This document shows positions 8,207-15,272 of a stretch of 36,619 nt of DNA, piece after piece (position 1 is the first letter of the stretch; each line of letters opens with the position of its first letter). The notes under the pieces are model-generated. The model saw only the letters and a program-made list of their open reading frames with translations, was not told the origin of the DNA and did not search any database. Location of the stretch: the NCBI GenBank assembly GCA_035292785.1, contig DATDPK010000061.1:1-36619 (forward strand), given 5' to 3'. The translations under genes were made by a program, and so were the position numbers. The stretch comes from CABMGU01 sp035292785 (lineage in GTDB: Archaea > Nanobdellota > Nanobdellia > Woesearchaeales > ARS49).

Positions 8207-8214
8207 CTTAAATA
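8207..8214 (+). promoter_or_regulatory. TATA box for the gene at 8242
   Basis: CTTAAATA ends 27 nt before the ATG, implying a leaderless transcript starting at or next to 8242. Confidence 0.55.
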
Positions 8215-8222
8215 GTGGAAGC

Positions 8223-8239
8223 GTTACATTGTTTGTAAC
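8223..8239. promoter_or_regulatory. Operator-like inverted repeat, site 2
   Basis: GTTACAttgttTGTAAC is a perfect 6-bp inverted repeat with a 5-nt centre, ending 2 nt before the start codon and overlapping the expected transcription start. A bound repressor would block initiation. Confidence 0.65.
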
Positions 8240-8241
8240 AT

Positions 8242-8646
8242 ATGGCAATAAAAGAAAAACTGGTGGGAAGCGTTGGAGTGGCATCCGGGATAACAAGCAC
8301 GCTTGGAAGCTATCAAGTCTGCCACAGCCTTTGTATGACTGTAATTGCACTGCTCGGCATTCTTGGAATAACAGTTGCAGGAATGCCGCTGATGTTTCTA
8401 ACAAAAGTGGCAATACCTTTCTGGATTGCGGCTGTTATTATGCTCGGCATTCTTGGCTATTTCCACATAAAAATGAAATGCGTGTCTGGCAAACTTCTTA
8501 TGTTTAATTCTGGCTTGATTATTGCAGGAGTGCCTTTCGCGCCAATAAATCAATATCCTGTAGTGTTATGGAGCGTTGGAGGAATACTTGTTATAACTTC
8601 GATTGTATTATACATAAAAGGCAAATATGGCAAAAAGAAAAAATAA
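8242..8646 (+). CDS. Small polytopic membrane protein with paired cysteines
   Basis: 134 residues with about four hydrophobic segments and a lysine-rich C-terminus (YIKGKYGKKKK). A CHSLC pair (Cys27 and Cys31) sits at the first membrane segment and a single Cys in HIKMKCVSGK between segments. Cysteines at membrane boundaries recall small Mer-type metal transporters or thiol carriers, but I do not recognise the family. Leaderless start immediately after the site-2 operator, so it is predicted to be controlled by the BlaI-like repressor. Confidence 0.75.
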   Translation: MAIKEKLVGSVGVASGITSTLGSYQVCHSLCMTVIALLGILGITVAGMPLMFLTKVAIPFWIAAVIMLGILGYFHIKMKCVSGKLLMFNSGLIIAGVPFAPINQYPVVLWSVGGILVITSIVLYIKGKYGKKKK

Positions 8647-9325
8647 GTGGAACAAATTTATCATTGCAGGAATAGCAATTGCTGTAATTCTAATTGCATT
8701 CAACTTCTACTTAATGTCACAACTAAAAGATCTTCAGCCAGCACCAAAGAAAATGCGCATGATGCTTACAGAGTGGGACGAGGCAAAAGCACGAGAACTA
8801 ATGGATGCAAACAATGACGGCAAATGTGATATCTGCGGAATGTCAATTGATAAGTGCATTTCATCAGGAATGATGCAATGCAGCGGAATGGACCCAAATG
8901 CACGGATAGGCCTGCTTGAATCACAACATATCCACGCTGACTGGAAAATCTATATCGACGGAAAATTGTTAGACCTTGCGCAATATTCCCATATGCAACG
9001 AATGAAAGAAAACAAGAGCGTCAGCTCATTCATCCACGTAGACTCAGGGGCGCCAGAGCCTGAAAAAATAGGAGACATAATACATATGCACGCAACCGGA
9101 GTGCCGCTAAACTTCTTTTTTGAAAGCATTGGCATGAGACTGGATGGAGACTGTTTACAAATAAATGACAAGAAACACTGCGGAATCAAGATATATGTCA
9201 ACGGAAAAGAAAATGCGGAGTTAGGCGATTATGTATTCAACGACGATGACAAAATCTTAATCACAGACGGAAAAGACGTTGAAAAACAGATGAGCAGCAT
9301 AACTAATTTTGCAGAGGTGCATTAA
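8627..9325 (+). CDS. Membrane-anchored CDxCGM / EF-loop protein with an HxH domain
   Basis: 232 residues. An N-terminal anchor (about 11-30) is followed by an EF-hand-like loop DANNDGKCD (60-68) that runs directly into the cysteine motif CDICGMSIDKC (67-77) with further Cys85. The C-terminal domain (about 98-225) starts with HIHADWKIYIDG and contains FIHVDSG, IIHMHATGVPLNFFF and the pair GDC...KHCG, a histidine-rich layout shared with the gene at 10870. It is probably extracytoplasmic and metal- or redox-linked; no precise function is known to me. The gene overlaps the preceding one by 20 nt. Confidence 0.75.
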   Translation: MAKRKNKWNKFIIAGIAIAVILIAFNFYLMSQLKDLQPAPKKMRMMLTEWDEAKARELMDANNDGKCDICGMSIDKCISSGMMQCSGMDPNARIGLLESQHIHADWKIYIDGKLLDLAQYSHMQRMKENKSVSSFIHVDSGAPEPEKIGDIIHMHATGVPLNFFFESIGMRLDGDCLQINDKKHCGIKIYVNGKENAELGDYVFNDDDKILITDGKDVEKQMSSITNFAEVH

Positions 9326-9326
9326 A

Positions 9327-9668
9327 ATGAAAACAGAGTATCTTTTTGCAGGAATATTTGTCTTACTCGTTGTAATTGCCGGATTTCAGGTATATTCAAT
9401 GTTAGGACTGACTAAGAAAATAAGTTCACCAACAACTGCAGCTACCGCATCACAAATAAAACTGCCATCGAACATCCAATCAAGCGCACCAATGCAATTC
9501 AAAAGCTTTGAGGAAGAAGTTGAATATTACAAGAAAAACGCGAAAAATCCGAACAATATCAATATAGAAAAGGCAGTGAGCAACATGGACTCAAATCTGG
9601 ACGGCGTTTGTGATTCGTGCGGAATGGCAATTTTACATTGCATTGAATCGGGAATGGAGAATATGTAA
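9327..9668 (+). CDS. Small membrane-anchored CDxCGM protein
   Basis: 113 residues. A single N-terminal anchor (5-24) ending QVYSMLG is followed by a Ser/Thr/Pro linker with LPSNIQ, then a short helix (EEEVEYYKKN). The protein ends with the EF-like loop DSNLDGVCD fused to CDSCGMAILHCIESGM (95-110). That motif is the same as in the gene just upstream (CDICGMSIDKCISSGM), so the two probably bind the same ligand or partner. The ATG at 9327 follows GAGGTG with 7-nt spacing and lies 1 nt after the previous stop; an upstream in-frame ATG inside the previous gene was rejected. Unrecognised family. Confidence 0.75.
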   Translation: MKTEYLFAGIFVLLVVIAGFQVYSMLGLTKKISSPTTAATASQIKLPSNIQSSAPMQFKSFEEEVEYYKKNAKNPNNINIEKAVSNMDSNLDGVCDSCGMAILHCIESGMENM

Positions 9669-9895
9669 TGAGATTTGCGGTATTGTTCTTGCTATTCTTA
9701 TTTGCCTGCGCGCAAGAACAACTCAGCCAAGAACAAACAGCATTTAAAGAAATGTGTTTAACAAACGGACACCAATGGATGAAAATGTCAGAACTGAAAG
9801 AAGGAATGATGACAGGCAAACCATGCTACGGTTGCATGCCGGATGAAAAGACACACATTTGCGCACAAAATGAATATGAGGCGTACTTGAAATGA
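9668..9895 (+). CDS. Small cysteine-rich lipoprotein
   Basis: 75 residues with a short signal peptide and lipobox LFAC (Cys14). The mature part has Cys30, a GHQWMKM segment, then CYGCMP (Cys53, Cys56) and Cys65, a plausible metal- or disulfide-binding miniature domain with several methionines. Its start overlaps the previous stop by one base (TAATG). No known family recognised. Its position inside the module and its lipobox suggest a surface-exposed job. Confidence 0.7.
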   Translation: MRFAVLFLLFLFACAQEQLSQEQTAFKEMCLTNGHQWMKMSELKEGMMTGKPCYGCMPDEKTHICAQNEYEAYLK

Positions 9896-10848
9896 GAAAA
9901 TCACTGATTTTCCTTATATTAATAATTGCACTTGGAGCAACAGCATTCGCACTCGAACTCCCGCCAGGAGTCCAAAAACTCGTTGAATATCAAAAACAAA
10001 TAGCTCTTTCGGTTACATTCCTAATAGCTTTCATAGGCGGCATTTTGACATTCACTTCGCCCTGTGGATTCGTCGTACTTCCAACATTCTTCTCCTATCT
10101 CTTCAAAGAACGAAAACGCGCAATGTTCATGACAGCAATATTCTCACTCGGTATGACGCTGGCATTTGTAATCTTTGGCATCATTGCGGGAATAATGGGA
10201 AACTTCTTCAACGAATACAAAAGCTTTTTCGCGGCAGTATCAGGAATAATGCTAATCATTTTCGGAATAATGCTCATATTCAACAAAGGATTCGCACTTT
10301 TCGATTTCAGAATAAAACACAAGCCAAACAACAGCTGGGGCGTATTCTTCCTTGGATTTTTCTTCGCAATAGGCTGGACACCGTGCGTAGGACCAATACT
10401 CGGAGGAATCATAGTATTGGCAACAGGAGTTGGAAGCATACTCAAGTCAGCATTACTATTTGGATTCTATGCACTTGGAGTAGCACTCCCACTGATGATT
10501 GTTTCATATTTTTCAGACAAATACGACGTCTCAAAATGGTTCACAAGCAAACACGTAGAGCTGAATTTATTTGGAAAGAAAATTCAAACACATCTATACG
10601 GAATAATTGGGGGGATATTGCTCATAGCCATCGGTTTAATTATGTTCTTCGGCGGAGGCACAAGCCTCTTTATGGACCAAATACCCAGATATTTGCCGTG
10701 GACGATGAATATGTTTACTGATGTAAATGAAAAACTTGTAGAGTCAACAATATTCACCAGCAGAACAGCAAATATTATTGGAATTGCGATAGGATTAATT
10801 TTAATATACTTGATGTGGAGAGCAATCAAGCACAAAGAATATAAATGA
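9892..10848 (+). CDS. ccdA: CcdA-type transmembrane thiol-disulfide carrier
   Basis: Carries reducing equivalents from cytosolic thioredoxin across the membrane to extracytoplasmic thiol proteins. 318 residues. An N-terminal segment that may be a signal peptide or extra helix precedes a six-helix DsbD-beta/CcdA core with the two conserved redox cysteines, FTSPCGFVVLP (Cys58) and GWTPCVGPILG (Cys165). A seventh hydrophobic segment ends the protein. Overlaps the preceding gene by 4 nt and so belongs to the same operon. It is the obvious electron source for the surface thioredoxin-like and CxxC proteins around it. A second CcdA-type gene is at the right edge. Confidence 0.92.
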   Translation: MRKSLIFLILIIALGATAFALELPPGVQKLVEYQKQIALSVTFLIAFIGGILTFTSPCGFVVLPTFFSYLFKERKRAMFMTAIFSLGMTLAFVIFGIIAGIMGNFFNEYKSFFAAVSGIMLIIFGIMLIFNKGFALFDFRIKHKPNNSWGVFFLGFFFAIGWTPCVGPILGGIIVLATGVGSILKSALLFGFYALGVALPLMIVSYFSDKYDVSKWFTSKHVELNLFGKKIQTHLYGIIGGILLIAIGLIMFFGGGTSLFMDQIPRYLPWTMNMFTDVNEKLVESTIFTSRTANIIGIAIGLILIYLMWRAIKHKEYK

Positions 10849-10869
10849 GGATAAAGGTGGCAAAATAAT

Positions 10870-11469
10870 ATGGAAGAACCAAGCTCACACGATAGAAGAG
10901 AACAGGAAAAACTTGCACGTGAAGAAGCACGGGAGCAGAAAGAAGAGGCAGTAGAACTCAAGCAAAGAAGAAAGAATTACATTTGGATTGGATTAACAGC
11001 ATTGTTATTAATCGCATTCGCAGGAGGCATTGGCTGGCTATACACGCACAAGCCAGACTTTTACACGGACAGAGAAATACACTGGCACGCACTTGTGGAC
11101 ATAACAATCTGCGGGGAGCACAGAGACCTTCCATTAGCAACAGGGGACGAAATAGCCCACGGCAAAGCTTTCAAGGGAACACATTTAATGCACACACACG
11201 ATGACAACATCATACACATAGAGGGGCAGGTAAAGAAAAAAGAAGACATAGCGATTGGAAACTTCTTTGACTCAATAGAAGTTCCACTTGACAAAGACAG
11301 AATATTTGAATACAAGAATGGCGATTTATGCCCAGACGGCAAACCAGGAAAACTAAAAATGTACGTAAATGACCAGCCAAGAGAAGACTTCAGAGACTAC
11401 GTGCCATTTTCAACAGAAGACCCGAGAAAACAAATAATCAAACTGGTCTTTGAACCAGAAGATTCGTAA
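10870..11469 (+). CDS. Membrane-anchored HWH / HMHTHDD-domain protein
   Basis: 199 residues. A charged cytosolic N-terminus (about 1-35, rich in Glu, Lys and Arg) is followed by one membrane segment (37-57) and an extracytoplasmic domain with HWHALVDITICG (71-82), HLMHTHDDNIIHIEG (105-119) and NFFDSIEV. The same order of His motifs occurs in the gene at 8627, and I recall similar uncharacterised secreted proteins in other prokaryotes. The clustered histidines suggest metal binding. An AAAGGTGG ribosome site (10854-10861) precedes the ATG, 21 nt after ccdA. Confidence 0.75.
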   Translation: MEEPSSHDRREQEKLAREEAREQKEEAVELKQRRKNYIWIGLTALLLIAFAGGIGWLYTHKPDFYTDREIHWHALVDITICGEHRDLPLATGDEIAHGKAFKGTHLMHTHDDNIIHIEGQVKKKEDIAIGNFFDSIEVPLDKDRIFEYKNGDLCPDGKPGKLKMYVNDQPREDFRDYVPFSTEDPRKQIIKLVFEPEDS

Positions 11470-11471
11470 AG

Positions 11472-11479
11472 TATATAAA
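11472..11479 (+). promoter_or_regulatory. TATA box for the gene at 11522
   Basis: TATATAAA gives an expected start near 11501, inside the partial operator at 11492-11508, and a short leader with a GGGAGGAA ribosome site. Confidence 0.5.
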
Positions 11480-11491
11480 CTAAAAGCATTT

Positions 11492-11508
11492 CAACTATTG
11501 TAACGCTT
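11492..11508. promoter_or_regulatory. Partial operator-like site 3
   Basis: The right half (TTGTAACGCTT at 11498-11508) is identical to site 1 (7401-7411) and overlaps the predicted transcription start. The left half is poorly conserved (TTTCAA instead of TTTACG/GTTACA). It may be a weaker binding site. Confidence 0.4.
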
Positions 11509-11521
11509 CGGGAGGAATCAA

Positions 11522-12295
11522 ATGGAAGAACAAACTGAACACAAAAAAAGCAAAAAAGAGGAAGAATTCTCAGGAAGCACAATATGGATTATAGCAATCG
11601 CAGCAGTATTAATCTTGTTCAACCAAATACAATTGTTCCAATTAAACAGTATGCTCGGCTTGCCAGCAATAGGTAGTTTTGGTGGAGGCTCATTTTCGCT
11701 GTCCGGTGGCGAGGGAGTAACTTATGCGCCTGTTTTGCTCGCTCCAGGAGAAAGTCCTGTTCTATCAAGTTATGGCACAAAAGTCAAACAGCTTCCAACA
11801 ATCAGCTCTTCTCCAGAAAAGGAAAAAACAGGAGATGCTGCACAAGACGCACTTAACATGCTGATACCAACAGGAACACCAGAATACGGCCAAGAAGCAG
11901 GAGTAAGCTTTGATGACCCGATAACTGCTCAACGAACCTGGGGAAATTATGAAAGAAGCATACAGCTAAATGCAGAACAACAGAAAAGATATGACAAAAT
12001 CGTAGGCTCATTCACGTGCGATTACTGCTGCGGCTCACCACAAAATCCAACAATAATAACACACTGCGGCTGCGCACACGCAAGAGCGTGGAGAGGAATG
12101 GCAAAATTCTTCATACAAAAATACGGAGACCAGGTAACAGATGAACAAATAATGGGAGAACTCAGCAGATGGAAAGCATTATGGTACCCAGGACCAACAG
12201 TACAAAGAGTACTGCAAGAACAATCACTATCAGGCGGAGAAAGTTCCGCACCAGTAAAACTAGACGAGCTTCCGCAAATGGTAGGCGGATGCTAA
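11522..12295 (+). CDS. Membrane-anchored PCYCGC-like protein ending LPQMVGGC
   Basis: 257 residues. A charged start, one membrane segment (19-39) and a long Gly/Ser/Pro linker lead to a cysteine/histidine domain (about 155-232): FTCDYCCGSPQNPTIITHCGCAHARAWRGMAKFF, then DEQIMGELSRWKALWYPG. The Cys166/169/170 and Cys182/184 pattern with CAHA resembles the PCYCGC-motif family of unknown function. The last eight residues, LPQMVGGC, are identical to the end of the next gene product, so the C-terminal Cys is probably functional. It has its own promoter with a partial operator. Confidence 0.78.
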   Translation: MEEQTEHKKSKKEEEFSGSTIWIIAIAAVLILFNQIQLFQLNSMLGLPAIGSFGGGSFSLSGGEGVTYAPVLLAPGESPVLSSYGTKVKQLPTISSSPEKEKTGDAAQDALNMLIPTGTPEYGQEAGVSFDDPITAQRTWGNYERSIQLNAEQQKRYDKIVGSFTCDYCCGSPQNPTIITHCGCAHARAWRGMAKFFIQKYGDQVTDEQIMGELSRWKALWYPGPTVQRVLQEQSLSGGESSAPVKLDELPQMVGGC

Positions 12296-12308
12296 GGAGG
12301 AAAATAAA

Positions 12309-12512
12309 ATGAATAAAAACGTTGTAATCGCAATCGTGCTCGGAGCGCTAGTACTAATTGCAGGAATACAAGCAGTACAGCTATTCAGCCTAAAAGGCAA
12401 GATTGCAGGCGGCCAAGTAGGCACGACAGCAGTGCAAGCAGGAGGCTCAGGCGGTTCACCGCAAATACCAAGCAACCTGCAAAACCTACCCCAAATGGTC
12501 GGCGGCTGTTGA
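12309..12512 (+). CDS. Small single-span protein ending LPQMVGGC
   Basis: 67 residues consisting of an N-terminal membrane anchor (5-27, ending QLFSLKG), a Gly/Ala/Ser linker, the motif IPSNLQ also seen in the gene at 9327 (LPSNIQ), and the C-terminal tag LPQMVGGC with the protein's only cysteine as last residue. It follows the previous stop by 13 nt with an AAGGAGG ribosome site. It has no folded domain of its own, so it looks like a carrier of the tag, perhaps a partner, substrate or metal relay. Confidence 0.7.
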   Translation: MNKNVVIAIVLGALVLIAGIQAVQLFSLKGKIAGGQVGTTAVQAGGSGGSPQIPSNLQNLPQMVGGC

Positions 12513-12530
12513 TTCTTTTTTTATTATTTT
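12513..12530 (+). terminator. T-rich stretch, probable transcription end
   Basis: Bases after the TGA are T-rich with a run of seven T, as expected for archaeal oligo-T termination before the next promoter. Confidence 0.4.
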
Positions 12531-12574
12531 AGACACCAACTCGGGATAAATTAACAATACACAAAGGGGCAAAA

Positions 12575-12583
12575 GCATAAATA
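12575..12583 (+). promoter_or_regulatory. TATA-like box for the triple-thioredoxin gene
   Basis: GCATAAATA lies about 40 nt before the ATG at 12618, giving a short leader with an AAAGGGGA ribosome site. Confidence 0.4.
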
Positions 12584-12617
12584 CCAGTTGTTCTCCGAAC
12601 ACAACAAAGGGGATAAT

Positions 12618-13742
12618 ATGAAAAAGCAAAAAATATCATTCAACAACATCAATACCTATCTGGTCATAGCACTTATCATTGTGGTAGCAATAGGCTTATA
12701 CTTCACACTCTCTGTACCAGCGCCAAAAATAACTCTGGCGCCGGCACCAAAGGCAATTCAAGTAACTTTATTAGGAGCAGACTGCGAAGACTGTTTCAAC
12801 GCAAGCGTAGCAATAGACTTTCTCAACCAGCAAAGCAACATCAACATCACAGACATCAAAGAACTGAAACTTGCAGAAAGCAAGGAACTTGCAGAAAAAT
12901 ATGGCATCAAAAAGCTTCCAGCAGTAATCGTAACAGGAGAAATAGAAAACCTCACTATACCAAACTTCAACTCAACAGAAGATGCGCTCATCTTTGCGGA
13001 ATCGCCTCCGCCATACTATGATGTGGCTGCAAAAAGAGTAAAAGGAAGAGTCACGCTAACAATACTTGAAGACAAAACCTGCGACAAGTGCTTTGACATA
13101 TCGCTAATAGCCCAACAGCTCTCGCAAGTCGGCGTAAAAGTCACAAGCGAAAGAAGAGTAGACGCAAAAAGCACTGAAGGAAAAGAATTAATCGAACAAT
13201 ACAAAATAGAAAAAATTCCAACACTAATCTTCAACAAAGAAGCAATGGAATACGACGTAATAAGCGACGTATGGAGCCAAGTCGGCAGTGTGGAAAGCGA
13301 CGGCAAGCTCATATTAAGAATTGTAAACCCGCCATACTTGAATGTCAGCGCAAACAAAGTTGAAGGCCTTGTAGACATAACATACCTTGTAGATGAAACC
13401 TGCACAGAATGCTACAATGCAAGCATGTTCAAGAACGTACTTGCACAAAGCTTCAATATGGCATTTGACAAAGAAACAACAGTTGACGTTTCAAGCACAA
13501 AAGGAAAACAACTAGTAAAAAAATACCAAATCGAGCTTGTTCCAACAACAATTCTATCAAGCGACGCATCAGCATATCCAACTGTTGCGCAAGCCTGGAC
13601 TCAGGCAGGAACAATAGAAAAAGACGGCACTTTTGTATTCAGAAACGTAAACCTGCTGCAAAATCAGGCATACAAGAACATTACATCAGGAAACGTCATA
13701 GGCCTTGAAGAAGCAGAAATAAGCATACCTGACAAAGAATAA
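12618..13742 (+). CDS. Membrane-anchored protein with three thioredoxin-like domains
   Basis: 374 residues: one N-terminal membrane segment (13-32), then three tandem thioredoxin-fold units, each with its own CxxC: CEDC (56-59), CDKC (155-158) and CTEC (262-265). The matching cis-proline strands are KKLPAVIV, EKIPTLIF and ELVPTTIL. The repeats align along their length (CxxCxxAS; KELAEKYGIKK/KELIEQYKIEK/KQLVKKYQIEL), pointing to internal triplication. It is likely an extracytoplasmic disulfide reductase/isomerase or electron relay fed by CcdA. The ATG at 12618 follows AAAGGGGA; an in-frame ATG at 12588 lacks support. Confidence 0.85.
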   Translation: MKKQKISFNNINTYLVIALIIVVAIGLYFTLSVPAPKITLAPAPKAIQVTLLGADCEDCFNASVAIDFLNQQSNINITDIKELKLAESKELAEKYGIKKLPAVIVTGEIENLTIPNFNSTEDALIFAESPPPYYDVAAKRVKGRVTLTILEDKTCDKCFDISLIAQQLSQVGVKVTSERRVDAKSTEGKELIEQYKIEKIPTLIFNKEAMEYDVISDVWSQVGSVESDGKLILRIVNPPYLNVSANKVEGLVDITYLVDETCTECYNASMFKNVLAQSFNMAFDKETTVDVSSTKGKQLVKKYQIELVPTTILSSDASAYPTVAQAWTQAGTIEKDGTFVFRNVNLLQNQAYKNITSGNVIGLEEAEISIPDKE

Positions 13743-13744
13743 AC

Positions 13745-13891
13745 TTATTCTAATTCTTTTAACAACTGGTCAGCTGCCTGAGTGGCATCAACATTCACAG
13801 CAGATTTGCCGCAATAAGGGCACAACTGAGGCTGATAATTGCGGGTAAACTTCCAATTGCACGAATTACACCTGTACTTAGTTTTTTGCAT
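13745..13891 (-). CDS. 48-residue zinc-ribbon protein
   Basis: A very short gene, read as MQKTKYRCNSCNWKF then LCPYCGKS. Two CxxC knuckles (Cys8/11 and Cys24/27) form a rubredoxin-like zinc ribbon, followed by a helical tail (DATQAADQLLKELE). A GGTGAT ribosome site lies just upstream of the ATG and a TATA box about 40 nt upstream, so it looks expressed. Similar mini zinc-ribbon proteins are common in archaea; the partner is unknown. It converges on the triple-thioredoxin gene with 2 nt between the stops. Confidence 0.75.
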   Translation of the reverse strand: MQKTKYRCNSCNWKFTRNYQPQLCPYCGKSAVNVDATQAADQLLKELE

Positions 13892-13928
13892 ACCCAATCA
13901 CCACTTTAGAGACATTAATCAAATCTAA

Positions 13929-13938
13929 CTATATAAAT
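13929..13938. promoter_or_regulatory. TATA box between divergent genes
   Basis: CTATATAAAT lies about 38 nt from the zinc-ribbon start (13891, minus) and about 50 nt from the thioredoxin start (13983, plus). It suits the minus gene well and could also serve the plus gene with a 25-nt leader. Confidence 0.45.
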
Positions 13939-13982
13939 TTTTCCAACAAAGTTTATCAAATGCACGCTCTTTCCTGCAAATT

Positions 13983-14330
13983 ATGAAAGTTTGGCTGGCG
14001 TTTGGCATTCTCGTCCTTATTATCCTAACAATACAATATCTTCCTGCACTATTTGCACAAGACAACTGCCCAAAAGATGTCTACGGCAACGGCTCAATTA
14101 CGGTGAAATACTTTTCATCGCCATTCTGCGCAGCCTGCTGGCTCCAAAAAGGAACACTAAAGAAAACAGCAATTGAGAACAACTTTTTAGTTGAAGAATA
14201 TGATGCAGACTTCTGCAGGGAAGCAGCAGCGCCGCATTATATCAGAGGAGTGCCGGCGTTCTTGGTAAATGACACGATAACTTACGGCCTTCAGGATGAA
14301 GCATCGCTAAAAAGAATGGTGGGAATGTGA
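13983..14330 (+). CDS. Small membrane-anchored thioredoxin-like protein
   Basis: 115 residues. An N-terminal hydrophobic anchor or signal (3-25) is followed by a compact thioredoxin fold with FSSPFCAACWLQKG (Cys49 and Cys52) and the cis-proline strand RGVPAFLV. A further Cys29 lies just outside the membrane and Cys69 in DADFCREA. Expected to act in surface disulfide chemistry next to CcdA. Its stop overlaps the following GTG start by 4 nt. Confidence 0.85.
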   Translation: MKVWLAFGILVLIILTIQYLPALFAQDNCPKDVYGNGSITVKYFSSPFCAACWLQKGTLKKTAIENNFLVEEYDADFCREAAAPHYIRGVPAFLVNDTITYGLQDEASLKRMVGM

Positions 14331-14536
14331 AATACAAAATATTAGCGGTGGCATTCATGCTTGGAATATTAATCGGGATAACAATATTCAGCAATTCAAC
14401 AGTAAAAGAAGCAGTGACAGGCGCTGCAATTGAAAACTGCTACATCAACAATGAAAAATGCGAATGTGATGAAGAAAAATGCGTCTGCGGAGACAAAACA
14501 GTTAACTCAGAATACTGCTCAAGCACTTCTTCTTAG
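14327..14536 (+). CDS. Tiny anchored Cys-rich protein
   Basis: 69 residues starting with GTG that overlaps the previous stop (ATGTGA). A hydrophobic segment (5-22) is followed by VTGAAIENC and the cluster ECDEEKCVCGDKT, with six cysteines in the second half. It is probably a metal- or disulfide-binding tail displayed outside the membrane, working with the upstream thioredoxin. No family recognised. The last 18 nt overlap the convergent gene ending at 14519. Confidence 0.65.
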   Translation: MKYKILAVAFMLGILIGITIFSNSTVKEAVTGAAIENCYINNEKCECDEEKCVCGDKTVNSEYCSSTSS

Positions 14537-15208
14537 GCGCGCAAACATAATGCTGTCTTCCAAACCACGCACAAATTTCCTGCTGTCAGCACAATAACTG
14601 TGATACTCAGGATGCTCATTGGAAAAAATAGGAGCGCCATCAAATCTCAAATTTGCAAAATAATCAAGACCATTTATACGAATAGTAGGCTGCCTTGAAG
14701 CCTCTGCGTCCAGTTCGCTCATTTTTGCGCGAACGATTTCAGATCGTTCCTCATCAGTATGGCTGTACATAAAATCCCAAAAAGAACAACCTATGACAGA
14801 TAATCCCCTGCAGAAAAGCGATAATTCAGTACGCGAAGGCCGGAAACCATTAGAAAGTGAAAAAGCGCCAAAATATGCTTCCTGAACGGCCAGTTTTTGT
14901 TCACCAAGCTGGCGCCATTTACTGTCCTCCTGGATGAACCTGCGCAAAGAAGAACAAACCCTTTCAATACCAGAAGCGACCACAAAAGGAACGTTTTCCT
15001 TAACAACAGTCAGCTTGCCGTGGCCTGGAGTAAGAGCAAGCGTTCCAAGCTCAATATCTTCAGAGCCAGAAAGATGCAACGTATCCCTATAAGGCGATGT
15101 TTGCTCAACAACAGACAAAGTATAGCTTCTTGTAGTAGGCTGCCAAAAAGGTTCATCATCACGCTCGATATCTTCAAGCTTGTGCCTGCACTCTTCGAAA
15201 CCACCCAT
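14519..15208 (-). CDS. Unrecognised soluble protein
   Basis: 229 residues, no signal peptide or membrane segment, mixed alpha/beta with scattered cysteines that form no CxxC pair. Notable stretches are LHLSGSEDIELGTLALTPGHGKLTVVKENVPFVVASGIERV (about 44-84) and a helical, Arg/Glu-rich second half. I do not recognise a family or catalytic motif. Third-base composition is less A-rich than the neighbouring module, as in the gene at 15273. Confidence 0.65.
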   Translation of the reverse strand: MGGFEECRHKLEDIERDDEPFWQPTTRSYTLSVVEQTSPYRDTLHLSGSEDIELGTLALTPGHGKLTVVKENVPFVVASGIERVCSSLRRFIQEDSKWRQLGEQKLAVQEAYFGAFSLSNGFRPSRTELSLFCRGLSVIGCSFWDFMYSHTDEERSEIVRAKMSELDAEASRQPTIRINGLDYFANLRFDGAPIFSNEHPEYHSYCADSRKFVRGLEDSIMFARLRRSA

Positions 15209-15272
15209 ACAGGCAGCATAATATAAACCGATTTAAATACCTTTCGCTTTTTTTAACTTGAGAGTGACAAAT

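Noticed and set aside
12489..12512. LPQMVGGC as a sortase signal
   Set aside because: Sortase signals (LPxTG) are followed by a membrane segment and a basic tail; here the tag is the extreme C-terminus, and no sortase gene was seen.
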